A DNA stretch of 64,000 bases from JAWKMZ01 sp041391965 (GCA_041391965.1 JAWKMZ010000004.1:300092-364091), one strand, 5' to 3'. Shown: positions 50,143 to 59,086, numbered from the stretch's first letter. Notes: a model not told the origin generated them from the sequence alone. A program made the numbers and translations.

Positions 50143-51729
50143 ATGATGAAGCGGAGGTTATTCATTATGTTGGTGGTTTTGATGAGTTTATCTCTCATAG
50201 GAATCATTTTTGTACAAGTATATTTTATCAATAATAGTTTAAAAAACGAAGAAAAGCAGTTTACGCTTAACGTTAAAAGAACCATTAGCTACGTTTCAAA
50301 ATCTGTTGAAGATGATGAAATAGATAAATATTACGATGCTGGAATTTATAAGCTTAATGAGTATGTAAAAAATGGTGGAAAGGCCGATACCACATTTATT
50401 AAGCAACTTTCCATTAATAAACAAGATGATAACACCAACCAAACCATAGTTTACACCAACGGTATTTTAGAAGAAAGTTATAAAATACCATCCATGTTCT
50501 TTGACATAAGTTTAGATAGTATTAACTTAAATAGAATATCTCAACGTAAAGAAACAACGGTTTATGACAAAAATCCTATAGACGGAAGCTTGTCCATAAG
50601 CCCTGAAAAACGCCTTGTCACTTTCAATGAAATGGATGATGTTGCAAAAAGCTTATTTAAAGATTTTATTAAAGACCAATTAAGCTACTTGCCAATTTAC
50701 AAACGTATTTCAGTAGAAGAATTAAAAAAACGATTAGCATTAAAACTCAATAATGAAGGCATAGACATAGATTTTCAGTTTGCAATTTACGATAAAGATT
50801 TAGCAACCAAAGTACAATCAGATAATTTTGAGAAGAATGTAGAAACCACCTATGGTGTACCTATTTTTGCTGATGATAGCAGCACCAATAAATACCTTCT
50901 TTACATAGATTTTCCTAATAGAAATAAATTTTTGCTGTCCTCTATTTTAGGAATGATGATACTTTCCATTTTATTTACAGCCATTATCATCATAGCATAT
51001 ACAAGCGCACTCTACCAATTGGTAAAACAACGTCAAATATCGCAGATAAAAACAGATTTTATCAACAACATGACCCATGAGTTTAAAACACCAATTGCCA
51101 CCATCAATTTAGCATTAGATGCCATCAAAAACCCAAAAATTGTTGATGATAAAGAAAAAGTAGCACGTTATCTAAAAATGATAAAAGACGAAAACAAACG
51201 CATGCACGCACAAGTAGAAAACGTGCTAAGAATATCTAAACTTGAAAAAAACGAACTTAACATTAGTAAGGAAAGAGTAAAACTACACGACCTAATAGAA
51301 GACGCTATCACACATGTAGAATTGATTGTGGAAGACAGACAAGGTTACGTAAAAAGTCATTTGAATGCAGATAAATCATCAGTTTTAGCAAACGACACCC
51401 ACTTTACCAATGTTATTGTAAACATATTAGACAATGCCATCAAGTATTCTGACGATGCACCAAAAATAGACGTCACCACAGAAAACGTTGGCAACAATAT
51501 TATATTAAAAATTGCCGACCAAGGCAATGGTATGTCAAAACAAGTTCAAAAACGCGTTTTTGAAAAGTTTTATAGAGAACATACAGGAAATGTACACAAC
51601 GTCAAAGGCCATGGCTTAGGTTTGGCTTATGTAAAACGGATAGTAGAAGACCACCAAGGTCATGTATCAGTAGAAAGTGAAAAAGGAAAAGGCAGTACTT
51701 TTATTATAAAACTGCCATTAATATCATAA
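50143..51729 (+). CDS. Two-component sensor histidine kinase
   Basis: A 528-residue membrane kinase. Two membrane helices (about 8-30 and 262-288) flank an extracytoplasmic sensor domain of roughly 230 residues. The HisKA domain carries the phospho-accepting His312 in NNMTHEFKTPIATINLALD; the catalytic HATPase domain has an N-box (NILDNAIKYS), G1 (IADQGNGM) and G2 (GHGLGLAYV). The response regulator follows 5 bp downstream, so they form one pair. The overall arrangement resembles the RprX/RprY system of Bacteroides. The signal sensed is unknown. ATG at 50146 may be the true start (see promoter). Confidence 0.93.
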   Translation: MMKRRLFIMLVVLMSLSLIGIIFVQVYFINNSLKNEEKQFTLNVKRTISYVSKSVEDDEIDKYYDAGIYKLNEYVKNGGKADTTFIKQLSINKQDDNTNQTIVYTNGILEESYKIPSMFFDISLDSINLNRISQRKETTVYDKNPIDGSLSISPEKRLVTFNEMDDVAKSLFKDFIKDQLSYLPIYKRISVEELKKRLALKLNNEGIDIDFQFAIYDKDLATKVQSDNFEKNVETTYGVPIFADDSSTNKYLLYIDFPNRNKFLLSSILGMMILSILFTAIIIIAYTSALYQLVKQRQISQIKTDFINNMTHEFKTPIATINLALDAIKNPKIVDDKEKVARYLKMIKDENKRMHAQVENVLRISKLEKNELNISKERVKLHDLIEDAITHVELIVEDRQGYVKSHLNADKSSVLANDTHFTNVIVNILDNAIKYSDDAPKIDVTTENVGNNIILKIADQGNGMSKQVQKRVFEKFYREHTGNVHNVKGHGLGLAYVKRIVEDHQGHVSVESEKGKGSTFIIKLPLIS

Positions 51730-51734
51730 AAGTT

Positions 51735-52445
51735 ATGGAAGAAATAAATAAAAAAATTTTATTAGTAGAAGATGATCCAAATTTTGGAACCGTTCTAAAA
51801 GATTATTTGAACATGAACGATTACAACGTAGTTCATGCCAAAAATGGAATGGAAGGTTTTGAAAAGTTTAAAAAAGATGATTTTGATTTATGCATCTTGG
51901 ATGTCATGATGCCCTATAAAGACGGATTTACACTTGCAAAAGAAATAAGAGAAAAAAACAGCGATGTGCCAATTATTTTCTTAACAGCCAAAGCCATGAA
52001 AGAAGATGTGCTAAAAGGCTACAAAGTAGGTGCTGACGACTATCTTAACAAACCTTTTGATAGCGAAGTTTTATTGATGAAAATTAAAGCCATCATGCAA
52101 CGCAAAGCAACAGATACAGTTGCTGATAGCAAGCAATTTGAATTTAAAATTGGAGGATTTGATTTAAACTCTAAACTTCGTTTTTTAAAATACAAAGGTG
52201 GAGAGCCTGTAAAATTGTCGCCAAAAGAAAACGAATTACTCCGTTTATTAGCCTTACATGAAAACGATTTGATGCCACGTGAGTTGGCTTTGACAAAAAT
52301 TTGGAGAGACGACAACTACTTTACCTCCAGAAGTATGGACGTGTATATTGCAAAATTACGTAAGTACTTAAAACCTGATGAAAACGTAGAAATACTAAAC
52401 ATTCATGGTGAAGGCTTTAGATTAGTAGTTAACCAAAACGCCTAA
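51735..52445 (+). CDS. OmpR-family response regulator
   Basis: A 236-residue transcription factor. The receiver domain (about 5-120) carries the phosphorylated Asp56 in DLCILDVMMPYKDGFTL, with acidic residues at 12-13 (VEDD) and Lys106 in DYLNKPF. The C-terminal winged-helix domain (about 135-232) is of the OmpR/PhoB type (VKLSPKENELLRLLALHEN, DDNYFTSRSMDVYIAKLRKYL). It pairs with the histidine kinase 5 bp upstream. Its receiver resembles RprY of Bacteroides. A bidirectional terminator (52470-52499) separates it from csp. DNA target unknown; the TTAACGATT motif could be a candidate, but this is not shown. Confidence 0.94.
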   Translation: MEEINKKILLVEDDPNFGTVLKDYLNMNDYNVVHAKNGMEGFEKFKKDDFDLCILDVMMPYKDGFTLAKEIREKNSDVPIIFLTAKAMKEDVLKGYKVGADDYLNKPFDSEVLLMKIKAIMQRKATDTVADSKQFEFKIGGFDLNSKLRFLKYKGGEPVKLSPKENELLRLLALHENDLMPRELALTKIWRDDNYFTSRSMDVYIAKLRKYLKPDENVEILNIHGEGFRLVVNQNA

Positions 52446-52469
52446 AAAAATCAATTTTTAGCTTCATAA

Positions 52470-52499
52470 AAAAAGCCTATCCAAACGGATAGGCTTTTT
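52470..52499. terminator. Bidirectional terminator between the response regulator gene and csp
   Basis: Perfect stem AAAAAGCCTATCC / GGATAGGCTTTTT with an AAAC loop. Confidence 0.9.
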
Positions 52500-52518
52500 G
52501 TTTTAAAAAATCGAAATA

Positions 52519-52710
52519 TTAGATAACTTTTACGTTTACTGCGTTCAATCCTTTTTTTCCTTCTTGTAAATCGAATTCTACTTCATCACCTTCACGAATT
52601 TCGTCAATCAATCCAGAAATGTGTACAAAATGTTCTTTTTTGTTTCCTTCTTCAATAATAAAACCAAACCCTTTTGAGTTGTTGAAGAATTTTACGGTAC
52701 CTTTATTCAT
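52519..52710 (-). CDS. Cold-shock domain protein
   Basis: A 63-residue single cold-shock domain (OB fold). The RNA-binding motifs RNP1 (KGFGFI) and RNP2 (HFVHIS) are present, in the usual short protein with start GTVKFFNNSKGFGFI. It binds single-stranded nucleic acid and acts as an RNA chaperone, often induced by cold. It is expressed alone from a TACATTTG box at 52736-52743, with a short leader of about 25 nt, and ends at the shared terminator 52470-52499. The long 5'UTR typical of E. coli cspA is not seen, so cold regulation must differ if present. Call is firm. Confidence 0.95.
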   Translation of the reverse strand: MNKGTVKFFNNSKGFGFIIEEGNKKEHFVHISGLIDEIREGDEVEFDLQEGKKGLNAVNVKVI

Positions 52711-52735
52711 AATAAAATTAATGTTAATTAAGCGT

Positions 52736-52743
52736 CAAATGTA
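52736..52743 (-). promoter_or_regulatory. TAnnTTTG promoter box of csp
   Basis: Minus-strand TACATTTG, 25 nt before the ATG at 52710. -33 element is weak. Confidence 0.5.
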
Positions 52744-52786
52744 ATGTTAAATAATTGAATTACAGTATTTTTTAAGCATTTTTTTA

Positions 52787-52820
52787 ATTAGGTAATAGAT
52801 AGATACCTAATAGGTTAGGG
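52787..52820. repeat. Three TTAGG/CCTAA units forming alternative hairpins
   Basis: ATTAGGTA (52787-52794), TACCTAAT (52804-52811) and TTAGG (52815-52819). The middle unit can pair with either neighbour, so two mutually exclusive hairpins are possible. It lies between the SGNH-like gene and the csp promoter; it may be a weak terminator or a protein-binding site. Confidence 0.45.
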
Positions 52821-52904
52821 TTTTAATTAAGCTTAATGTTTGTGATTTTTAGTAATTTGTTTGGGTTACCACAGCAAAAGCACTTAAAATGCGTTCTTTT
52901 TTAT

Positions 52905-53900
52905 TCAATATATAGAATCTAATATTACATTAGCTACAAAAGGTTTATAATGGCTGTTTTCAAAATAATTGCTAATAGGAGTTGTCAATGTATTTGTTCC
53001 AGAAAAATTAAAAACCTTCTCTTTTCCAAATACAGAATAAAGCAGTTTTAATTGTTCGGGTTCCATAGGTATTTGATTGAATAAAGGCGAAATTACAATT
53101 TTATAAGAGGTCTGTTGTTTTTTTAAAATAGCGCTAATTTGATGCAGTAATTCAATTTCTTTTTCGGTCTTTTTTAGCCTAACCCTTGTTGTCATAGCAC
53201 GATTAAATACATTTTTAGCAATCAATGTTTTGTAATAGTTAAGGCTGTCTTCTTTAATTTCTTTGGCTAACCCATAATAAGAATCGTTTGATATAGGTGT
53301 AAAGGTATCTGAATATTTGTCTTTATTGATATAGCTTGACATATAACTTCTGTAGTTTCCAAAAATGGAAAAATCAACATACGACAGCATAAACCTTGGG
53401 TTTAGATTGGCTCTTATATAACTACTATAAAATTCTGAAGGACTAACATCTCCAAATTCTATTGGGTTTATCAGGATGTGCTCGTCTCTTTTCTCTGTTC
53501 CTGCTAACACCTGTCTGTCAATTATTATTAAGGCATATTTTATGTTGCCATGATGCTCATCTAAAAAGCGAAGTTTTGTATAAATACCATAAAGATCTTC
53601 GCTATGTGCATCATAATGAAAAGGAACTGCGTCATTTGGTAAATAGTGTTTCCACTTTGGCGTTTTGTAGGCTTGAGAGCGCGAACTTCCAAAAATAAAG
53701 GCATTGTAATGTAAGCTATCATTATGTTTTAGGTACGTTTTTGTGGACACATAAGTTCTGTTTAACGTTACCGCGTTTGTAGTATCATAATAGCTATCAT
53801 AATCTTTATAAATTTTGAAAACATCAAAAGATAAAGCTATAATGATGTAAACAATTATAGGAAAAGCAAATAAAAAAAGAGTTTTTAAATAGCGTTTCAT
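52905..53900 (-). CDS. SGNH-like membrane-anchored protein, unknown substrate
   Basis: A 331-residue protein with an N-terminal membrane anchor (about residues 7-27, TLFLFAFPIIVYIIIALSF) and an extracytoplasmic domain. The motif IFGSSRSQAY (Gly71-Ser72-Ser73-Arg74) resembles the nucleophile block of SGNH/AlgX/DltD-like proteins, and near the C-terminus ENSHYKPF (Glu314, His317) matches the block V catalytic His, with Glu in place of the usual Asp. Such proteins usually work next to an MBOAT acyltransferase in polymer O-acetylation, but none is adjacent. The gene overlaps miaA by 4 nt, so it is expressed with it. Activity and substrate are inference. Confidence 0.65.
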   Translation of the reverse strand: MKRYLKTLFLFAFPIIVYIIIALSFDVFKIYKDYDSYYDTTNAVTLNRTYVSTKTYLKHNDSLHYNAFIFGSSRSQAYKTPKWKHYLPNDAVPFHYDAHSEDLYGIYTKLRFLDEHHGNIKYALIIIDRQVLAGTEKRDEHILINPIEFGDVSPSEFYSSYIRANLNPRFMLSYVDFSIFGNYRSYMSSYINKDKYSDTFTPISNDSYYGLAKEIKEDSLNYYKTLIAKNVFNRAMTTRVRLKKTEKEIELLHQISAILKKQQTSYKIVISPLFNQIPMEPEQLKLLYSVFGKEKVFNFSGTNTLTTPISNYFENSHYKPFVANVILDSIY

Positions 53901-54808
53901 TTGAGTTCTATTTCAATTTTTGAAATAAGTTCAGTTGTAGGTGTTTGATAATCAAACCAATGTGTTTCTGTGTTTTTTTTAAACCAAGTCAATTGACGTT
54001 TTGCAAACCGACGCGAATTTTTTTTAATTTCAGAAATTGCAAAATCTAAAGACCACTCACCATTCAGGTACTTAAACAATTCAGTATAACCAACTGTGTT
54101 TAAGGCATTCAAATGTTGTTTTGATTGTAAATTTTTGACTTCCTCCAGTAAACCTTCTGTCATCATTTTATCAACACGTTGGTTAATTCGGTCATAAATA
54201 ATAGACCTTTCGGCAATTAGGCCAATAGAGATGGTTTTAAAATTTCGTGGTTCTTTTTTTTTGTTTAAAAATGAAGAGTAAGGCTTGTTTGTGCCAATAC
54301 AAATCTCTAAAGCTCTAATAACACGATGCGGATTGTCAATAGCGATGGTGTTATAGGATTCTAAATCAAGAGTTTTAAGTTGATTTTGTAAGGTTTTGAG
54401 ACCTTCATTTTGGAGTGTTTTATTTAAGGTTTCTCGAATAGTTACGTCAATTTCAGGAAAATCATCCAATCCTTTGGTTACAGCATCCACATACAAACCT
54501 GAACCACCAACCATAATGGCCACTTGATGATTTTTATAAATAGTGTTTAAGAGCTTAATAGCATCTTTTTCAAAAGCACCAACATTGTAATTGTCTTCAA
54601 CCAATTTGTGATGTATAAAATGATGTTTAGCAGCAGCCAATTCAGTTGGAGTAGGAGCAGCAGTGCCAATAGACATATTTTTAAAAAACTGTCGCGAATC
54701 TGCTGAAAGTATTTCTGTATTAAAATGTTGTGCTAATTGAATACTTAAAGCGGTTTTGCCAATAGCCGTTGGACCAATAATTGAAATAAGATACTTGTTA
54801 GTGTTCAT
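53897..54808 (-). CDS. miaA: tRNA dimethylallyltransferase
   Basis: A 303-residue enzyme that isopentenylates A37 of tRNAs reading UNN codons, the first step towards ms2i6A. The open frame begins at 54847, but the start ATG at 54808 (MNTNKYLISIIGPTAIGKTAL) gives the family N-terminus with the P-loop GPTAIGKTA at residues 12-20. Other motifs are AQHFNTEILSADSRQFFKNM, VGGSGLYVDAVTKG and the C-terminal KRQLTWFKKNTETHWFD. It overlaps the ion-channel gene by 11 nt at its start and the SGNH-like gene by 4 nt at its end. Call is firm. Confidence 0.95.
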   Translation of the reverse strand: MNTNKYLISIIGPTAIGKTALSIQLAQHFNTEILSADSRQFFKNMSIGTAAPTPTELAAAKHHFIHHKLVEDNYNVGAFEKDAIKLLNTIYKNHQVAIMVGGSGLYVDAVTKGLDDFPEIDVTIRETLNKTLQNEGLKTLQNQLKTLDLESYNTIAIDNPHRVIRALEICIGTNKPYSSFLNKKKEPRNFKTISIGLIAERSIIYDRINQRVDKMMTEGLLEEVKNLQSKQHLNALNTVGYTELFKYLNGEWSLDFAISEIKKNSRRFAKRQLTWFKKNTETHWFDYQTPTTELISKIEIELK

Positions 54809-55655
54809 GTAAACTGTGACCGCATTTGTTACAAAATTCGGAACCATCTTGATGTTTTTCTGCCAAACAATTATGACAAACTTGAGAATTTAGGTGCAAA
54901 TCATCTACATTTTTTTCTGAACCACTTTTTGATTGACTGGTATATTCAGCAGATACAATGCCTGTTGGAACAGCAATAATACCATAACCCAAAATCATAA
55001 TCAAAGACGCTATAAATTGACCTAAAGGTGTTACAGGTGCAATATCACCAAAGCCAACAGTTGTAAGGGTTACAATGCACCAATACACGCTTTTAGGAAT
55101 GTTTGTAAAACCGTGTTCTTCACCTTCAATCATATACATTAAAGTGCCAAAAATGATGGCTATGATTAATACTGCAAACAAAAAGACAAATATTTTGGCT
55201 CTACTGGCTTTTAAAGCTTTTACTAAGTTGTTGGAAGCACCTAAATAACGCGCTAATTTTAAAATTCTAAAAACACGTAACAAGCGTAAAGCTCTTAATG
55301 CAACTAAAGCGTGTGTACCTGCAAAAATTAATGAAATGTACTTTGGAACTGTGGACAAAAAATCAATAATGCCATAGAAACTAAAAATGTATTTAAATGG
55401 TTTTTTTACAGTAATGATTCGAGCAATGTATTCTAAGCTAAATAAGATGGTAATAACCCATTCAGAAATATTTAAAATATCATGATATTGGGCATCAATA
55501 CCTTTGACACTTTCCAACATAACAAGAACAATGCTGGCAACAATGACAATAAGCAAAATGATGTCAAATAATTTTCCAGCAGGCGTATCAGCCTCATAAA
55601 TGATTTCATGAAGCTTTGTTTTCCAGGTTTTGTTATAGTGAGGTTGTTCCATCAT
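54798..55655 (-). CDS. Voltage-sensor-type potassium channel with C-terminal zinc ribbon
   Basis: A 285-residue six-helix channel. Helices S1-S4 include a voltage-sensor-like S4 with basic residues every third position (RALRLLRVFRILKLAR, 121-136). The pore carries the selectivity filter TVGFGD (residues 199-204; TVGYGD in most). After S6 an unusual C-terminal segment (about 250-283) has C-x2-C-x11-C-x2-C with two Cys pairs, a zinc-ribbon motif (CHNCLAE ... CNKCGHSLHEH). A K+ channel with this tail is an uncommon combination; the tail may sense or assemble. The gene overlaps miaA by 11 nt and starts 17 bp after the DUF3857 gene. Confidence 0.87.
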   Translation of the reverse strand: MMEQPHYNKTWKTKLHEIIYEADTPAGKLFDIILLIVIVASIVLVMLESVKGIDAQYHDILNISEWVITILFSLEYIARIITVKKPFKYIFSFYGIIDFLSTVPKYISLIFAGTHALVALRALRLLRVFRILKLARYLGASNNLVKALKASRAKIFVFLFAVLIIAIIFGTLMYMIEGEEHGFTNIPKSVYWCIVTLTTVGFGDIAPVTPLGQFIASLIMILGYGIIAVPTGIVSAEYTSQSKSGSEKNVDDLHLNSQVCHNCLAEKHQDGSEFCNKCGHSLHEH

Positions 55656-55672
55656 CTAAAAATACGAAAAGT

Positions 55673-57628
55673 TTAGCTTTTCTTTTTTAATACAATTAAT
55701 GAATTAGACTGAACATCAATTATTTTTCTAATATAGGTTTTTAAAACATCATAATATTCCGAATTATAGATAGCTTCTTTAAAACTGACTTTAAAGAAGA
55801 TCATAATTTGGTTATTTATTACTTTAGTTTGAAGAATAATATCACCTGTATCATTAGGAAGTTTTCCATTAATATCTTTTGGTGATTCGACGACTTCATA
55901 AGCATCTCCAAGATCTAATTTGAAGCTATAAAAATATGCATCTTTAAAACCAAAGTCAATAGGATAGGTACGTTCTTGAAGTTTAAATGGGTTTTCAGAG
56001 AAAAATTTATAAATAAATGGATTTAAATAAATTTGAGTTGCATTAGCACTGCTATTATCTAATTCTATTTGGTAAGTTTCTTCAAACTGCTCATCATCTT
56101 TTTCAGTGGTATGCACCTTGTGGTCTAATATTGTAATGTTACTTTGAACATCAGCTGTTTTTTCAATATAATCTGATGGGTTGGCAAAATACTTTTCCTT
56201 TTTAGGTAAGGCATTATAGCCTGTATATTTATTTTCTGAAGTGCCTGTTATTGTTGCATTATCTGACAATTTTAAATCGACTCGGTATTGTTTTGAAGAA
56301 TGGTTATTTGCTTCAATATCTATCCATTGACTACCATTTTTAAAATCTAATAATCTGCCATATTGATTTAAACATTTAAAGGGAAGGGTTCCAAAGCTCA
56401 AAAACTTATTAGTTGCATCTAAAAGATAGGTTTGTCCATCAATAGTTGCTTGCACAATGAGGTAATTAAATTCTGAAATGATAGGATAGAGTTTTGTAGG
56501 CAGTCCATTAGCCCTTGTAGATACTAAAACTGGTTTTACATCAATGCCTTGTTCATCTAACAGATTGTGAAGTAAAATATTTATTTCTGTATTATTACCA
56601 GACTTTTCTTTTATTAAGTTTTTTACAGAAACATCGCTTAAAACTCTATAGTCGCCATTCCAAGTATAGTTATCTTGAACAAATTTGTAAATTTCTTTTG
56701 CAGTACTTAGCTTATTGGTTTTATTAGTAATAACAGTGGCTAACAAACCGTCTAAAGATGTGTTTTTAATTAGTTGACGTCCTATATTTTGATTTGTTTT
56801 TAGCTCTTTGTCGGCATCTTTCCACGATTTTGTAATATTATCAACTCTTCCGTCAAAACTTCTAAATATTTTTAGTTCATATTCAATGCGTGATAAATAG
56901 TTGCTTTTTGTAGTCATATATTCTTCATCTACAAAAGCTGGAATGTCCTTCATAGCATAGACTGTGTTTGTGCAGTCTGCATAAGCTCCATTAAAATTAC
57001 TTAAACAATTTTTAACTAATTTTTGTTCATTTCTAATTAATTTTAAAGTACCAACAAGCTTAATATTGTATTCATAATTTGCAGGAATGCTCGTGTTGTA
57101 TTCGCTATAAAGTTTAGGAATGTCACTTTGAAATTCCCAATCTTTGTACTTGTATATATAAGGTGATTCTAAAGTATAACTGTAAGTGATAACGGAGCCT
57201 TCTTTGATATTTGGAAATGTGAACTTTGCAAGGGTATGGTTTTCATCATAATTTTCCTCAAAAATGGCACTTTTTTCTAATTTTACTTGAGTTACTTTTC
57301 CGTTTTCAATATTATATGTTGTGGCTGTAATGTCAGATATTTTCTCTGCATTGTTTCCTTTTTTATAAAGAGGAATGACAATATTAGCTTGTTTAAAACC
57401 ATTTCTGTTAAGTATTTTTAACTTCCGCTTAATTTCAGTTTTAAGATTGTAATTGTCCTTTTTAATATAGCTATTACCAAATTCATAAATAACAAGCGCA
57501 TTTGCTGTGGAGTCCTTTGGATAGATATTGGTTTCAATTTCGGATCTGATAACTTTCATGTCCTCACTATTAAAAGAATTTTGACAATAAAAGGTTGATG
57601 TAATAAATAAAAATAATAATAGTTTCAA
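55673..57628 (-). CDS. DUF3857 / transglutaminase-like exported protein, probably inactive
   Basis: A 651-residue exported protein with a signal peptide (FLFITSTFYCQ). Residues about 40-250 match DUF3857 (EIKRKLKILNRNG, GSVITYSYTLESPYI); residues about 300-410 match the transglutaminase core. In active relatives the triad is Cys-His-Asp. Here the Cys position is Asn346 (SGNNTEINILLHNL), the His position is Tyr389 (SEFNYLIV), and only Asp404 (YLLDATNK) remains, so the domain is probably a binding fold rather than an enzyme. The C-terminal part (about 430-650) is beta-rich. Substrate or partner unknown. It is in a leftward operon with the exonuclease, channel and miaA genes. Confidence 0.82.
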   Translation of the reverse strand: MKLLLFLFITSTFYCQNSFNSEDMKVIRSEIETNIYPKDSTANALVIYEFGNSYIKKDNYNLKTEIKRKLKILNRNGFKQANIVIPLYKKGNNAEKISDITATTYNIENGKVTQVKLEKSAIFEENYDENHTLAKFTFPNIKEGSVITYSYTLESPYIYKYKDWEFQSDIPKLYSEYNTSIPANYEYNIKLVGTLKLIRNEQKLVKNCLSNFNGAYADCTNTVYAMKDIPAFVDEEYMTTKSNYLSRIEYELKIFRSFDGRVDNITKSWKDADKELKTNQNIGRQLIKNTSLDGLLATVITNKTNKLSTAKEIYKFVQDNYTWNGDYRVLSDVSVKNLIKEKSGNNTEINILLHNLLDEQGIDVKPVLVSTRANGLPTKLYPIISEFNYLIVQATIDGQTYLLDATNKFLSFGTLPFKCLNQYGRLLDFKNGSQWIDIEANNHSSKQYRVDLKLSDNATITGTSENKYTGYNALPKKEKYFANPSDYIEKTADVQSNITILDHKVHTTEKDDEQFEETYQIELDNSSANATQIYLNPFIYKFFSENPFKLQERTYPIDFGFKDAYFYSFKLDLGDAYEVVESPKDINGKLPNDTGDIILQTKVINNQIMIFFKVSFKEAIYNSEYYDVLKTYIRKIIDVQSNSLIVLKKKS

Positions 57629-57632
57629 AGGC

Positions 57633-58904
57633 TTATTTTTTTAATTGAACAAGTTTTAAGTTTTTGTTTTTCCTGATATAATTTTGAATAATATGCTGTG
57701 TGTCTCTGTTATTTTCCATAGGTGTGATGATGGATTGCAACACTTCAATATGAGTGATTTGATAATTTAGATTAAAAAATCCCAATCCTTTAAACACACC
57801 ATTTTCAATCAATATAACGCTGCGTTCATCAACCTCTCGTCCTCTATCTATAATAGCCATATCTTGATTGTCGTAGCTGTTTTTTGCAATTAATTTTTCA
57901 ACACGTTCATTATAAAACTCAGGTGCTTCTTCTTTTATGCAAGCACCAGCACATTCTTTGATATCGTATTTAAAACAGCTTGTTTTGGTGTTGTAAAGAC
58001 CTGTGAGTTTTTGGCACAATCTAAAATCGTCAACCGCTTTAAACATAAAACTCTTAGCACTTTGTCTGTTTGTAAAGGTGGTGATTGCTTTTTTTCTGCC
58101 ATCTGCAATATCAATTTTTAAATTGAGATAGCCATTTTTATCTTTAAAACTATACAAAGCATGTGTAAAAATAGTACGTCTTAACGCTCTGTTATGAATG
58201 GGTTTATGGCGTTTTATTTCTTCACTTTCCATTAAAAGTGCTACCAGTTCACTTCCTGTATTTTCATAAGTGATGGCGGCAACTTGTAACTGTATTTTTT
58301 TCGATTTAGAATCGGTTCCTGTAAAATGCTGATTGACACGACTTCTTATATTTTTACTTTTGCCTATATAGATAATTTTTCCGTAGGTGTCATGAATGTA
58401 GTAAACGCCTGTAGCGGAAGGTAATTCGTCAACAATGGTTCTTAAATTAGGTGCCATTTGAAACTTTGGTTCTGCTTTTACAGCATCTTGAATGATGCTT
58501 TTATCTAAATCTTTTGCTAACAAAATTTTAAACAATTTGACGGTTGCCACAGCATCACCAGAAGCTCTGTGTCTGTCGCTAACAGGAATGCCTAAAGCAC
58601 GTGTAAGTTTTCCTAAGCTATACGATTCTTGTTCAGGAATTAATTGTTTGGCAAGCTCAACAGTACACAATGTTTTGCGTTTAAATTCAAACCCTAAACG
58701 TCTAAATTCGGTACGTAAAATTCGGTAATCAAATTGTGCATTATGTGCAACTACAATACAATCAGTTGTCATTTCAACGATGCGTTTGGCTACTTCATAA
58801 AACTTAGGTGCATTTTTAAGCATGTTGTTGTTAATGCCTGTAAGATTGACTACAAAGGGTTGAATGTCGCGTTCTGGATTGACCAAACTTATAAATTGAT
58901 CCAC
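57633..58904 (-). CDS. Exonuclease (DnaQ-like) fused to GIY-YIG nuclease, N-terminus unresolved
   Basis: From the GTG at 58904 the protein is 423 residues. Exonuclease motif II is HNAQFDYR (54-61) and motif III HRASGDAVA (112-120); a GIY-YIG nuclease domain follows (TGVYYIHDTYGKIIYIGKSK, 165-184), then a UvrC-like cysteine segment (CAGACIKEE). Motif I, with the two metal-binding acids in YAILDIETTGG, lies upstream at about 58965-58998, in frame with this gene but beyond any ATG, GTG or TTG. A 1-nt insertion in the five-T run (plus strand 59020-59024) would join it to an ATG at 59044. So the real start is a rare codon, or the gene is frameshifted. Role: DNA repair/proofreading-type. Confidence 0.85.
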   Translation of the reverse strand: MDQFISLVNPERDIQPFVVNLTGINNNMLKNAPKFYEVAKRIVEMTTDCIVVAHNAQFDYRILRTEFRRLGFEFKRKTLCTVELAKQLIPEQESYSLGKLTRALGIPVSDRHRASGDAVATVKLFKILLAKDLDKSIIQDAVKAEPKFQMAPNLRTIVDELPSATGVYYIHDTYGKIIYIGKSKNIRSRVNQHFTGTDSKSKKIQLQVAAITYENTGSELVALLMESEEIKRHKPIHNRALRRTIFTHALYSFKDKNGYLNLKIDIADGRKKAITTFTNRQSAKSFMFKAVDDFRLCQKLTGLYNTKTSCFKYDIKECAGACIKEEAPEFYNERVEKLIAKNSYDNQDMAIIDRGREVDERSVILIENGVFKGLGFFNLNYQITHIEVLQSIITPMENNRDTQHIIQNYIRKNKNLKLVQLKK

Positions 58905-59086
58905 TACTTTATGACCATCAAATTTATAGATGGCTATTTCGGTAATACCTTCTTCATTGTACTTTCCACCAGTGGTTTCTATGTCGAGTATTGCGTATAT
59001 TTTCTTTAAATTTAAAGTTAAAAATGACCAATTAAAAGTTTCATTTTAGAGTAAATAAAATAACTTTTGTTATTCGTTATCGTTAT

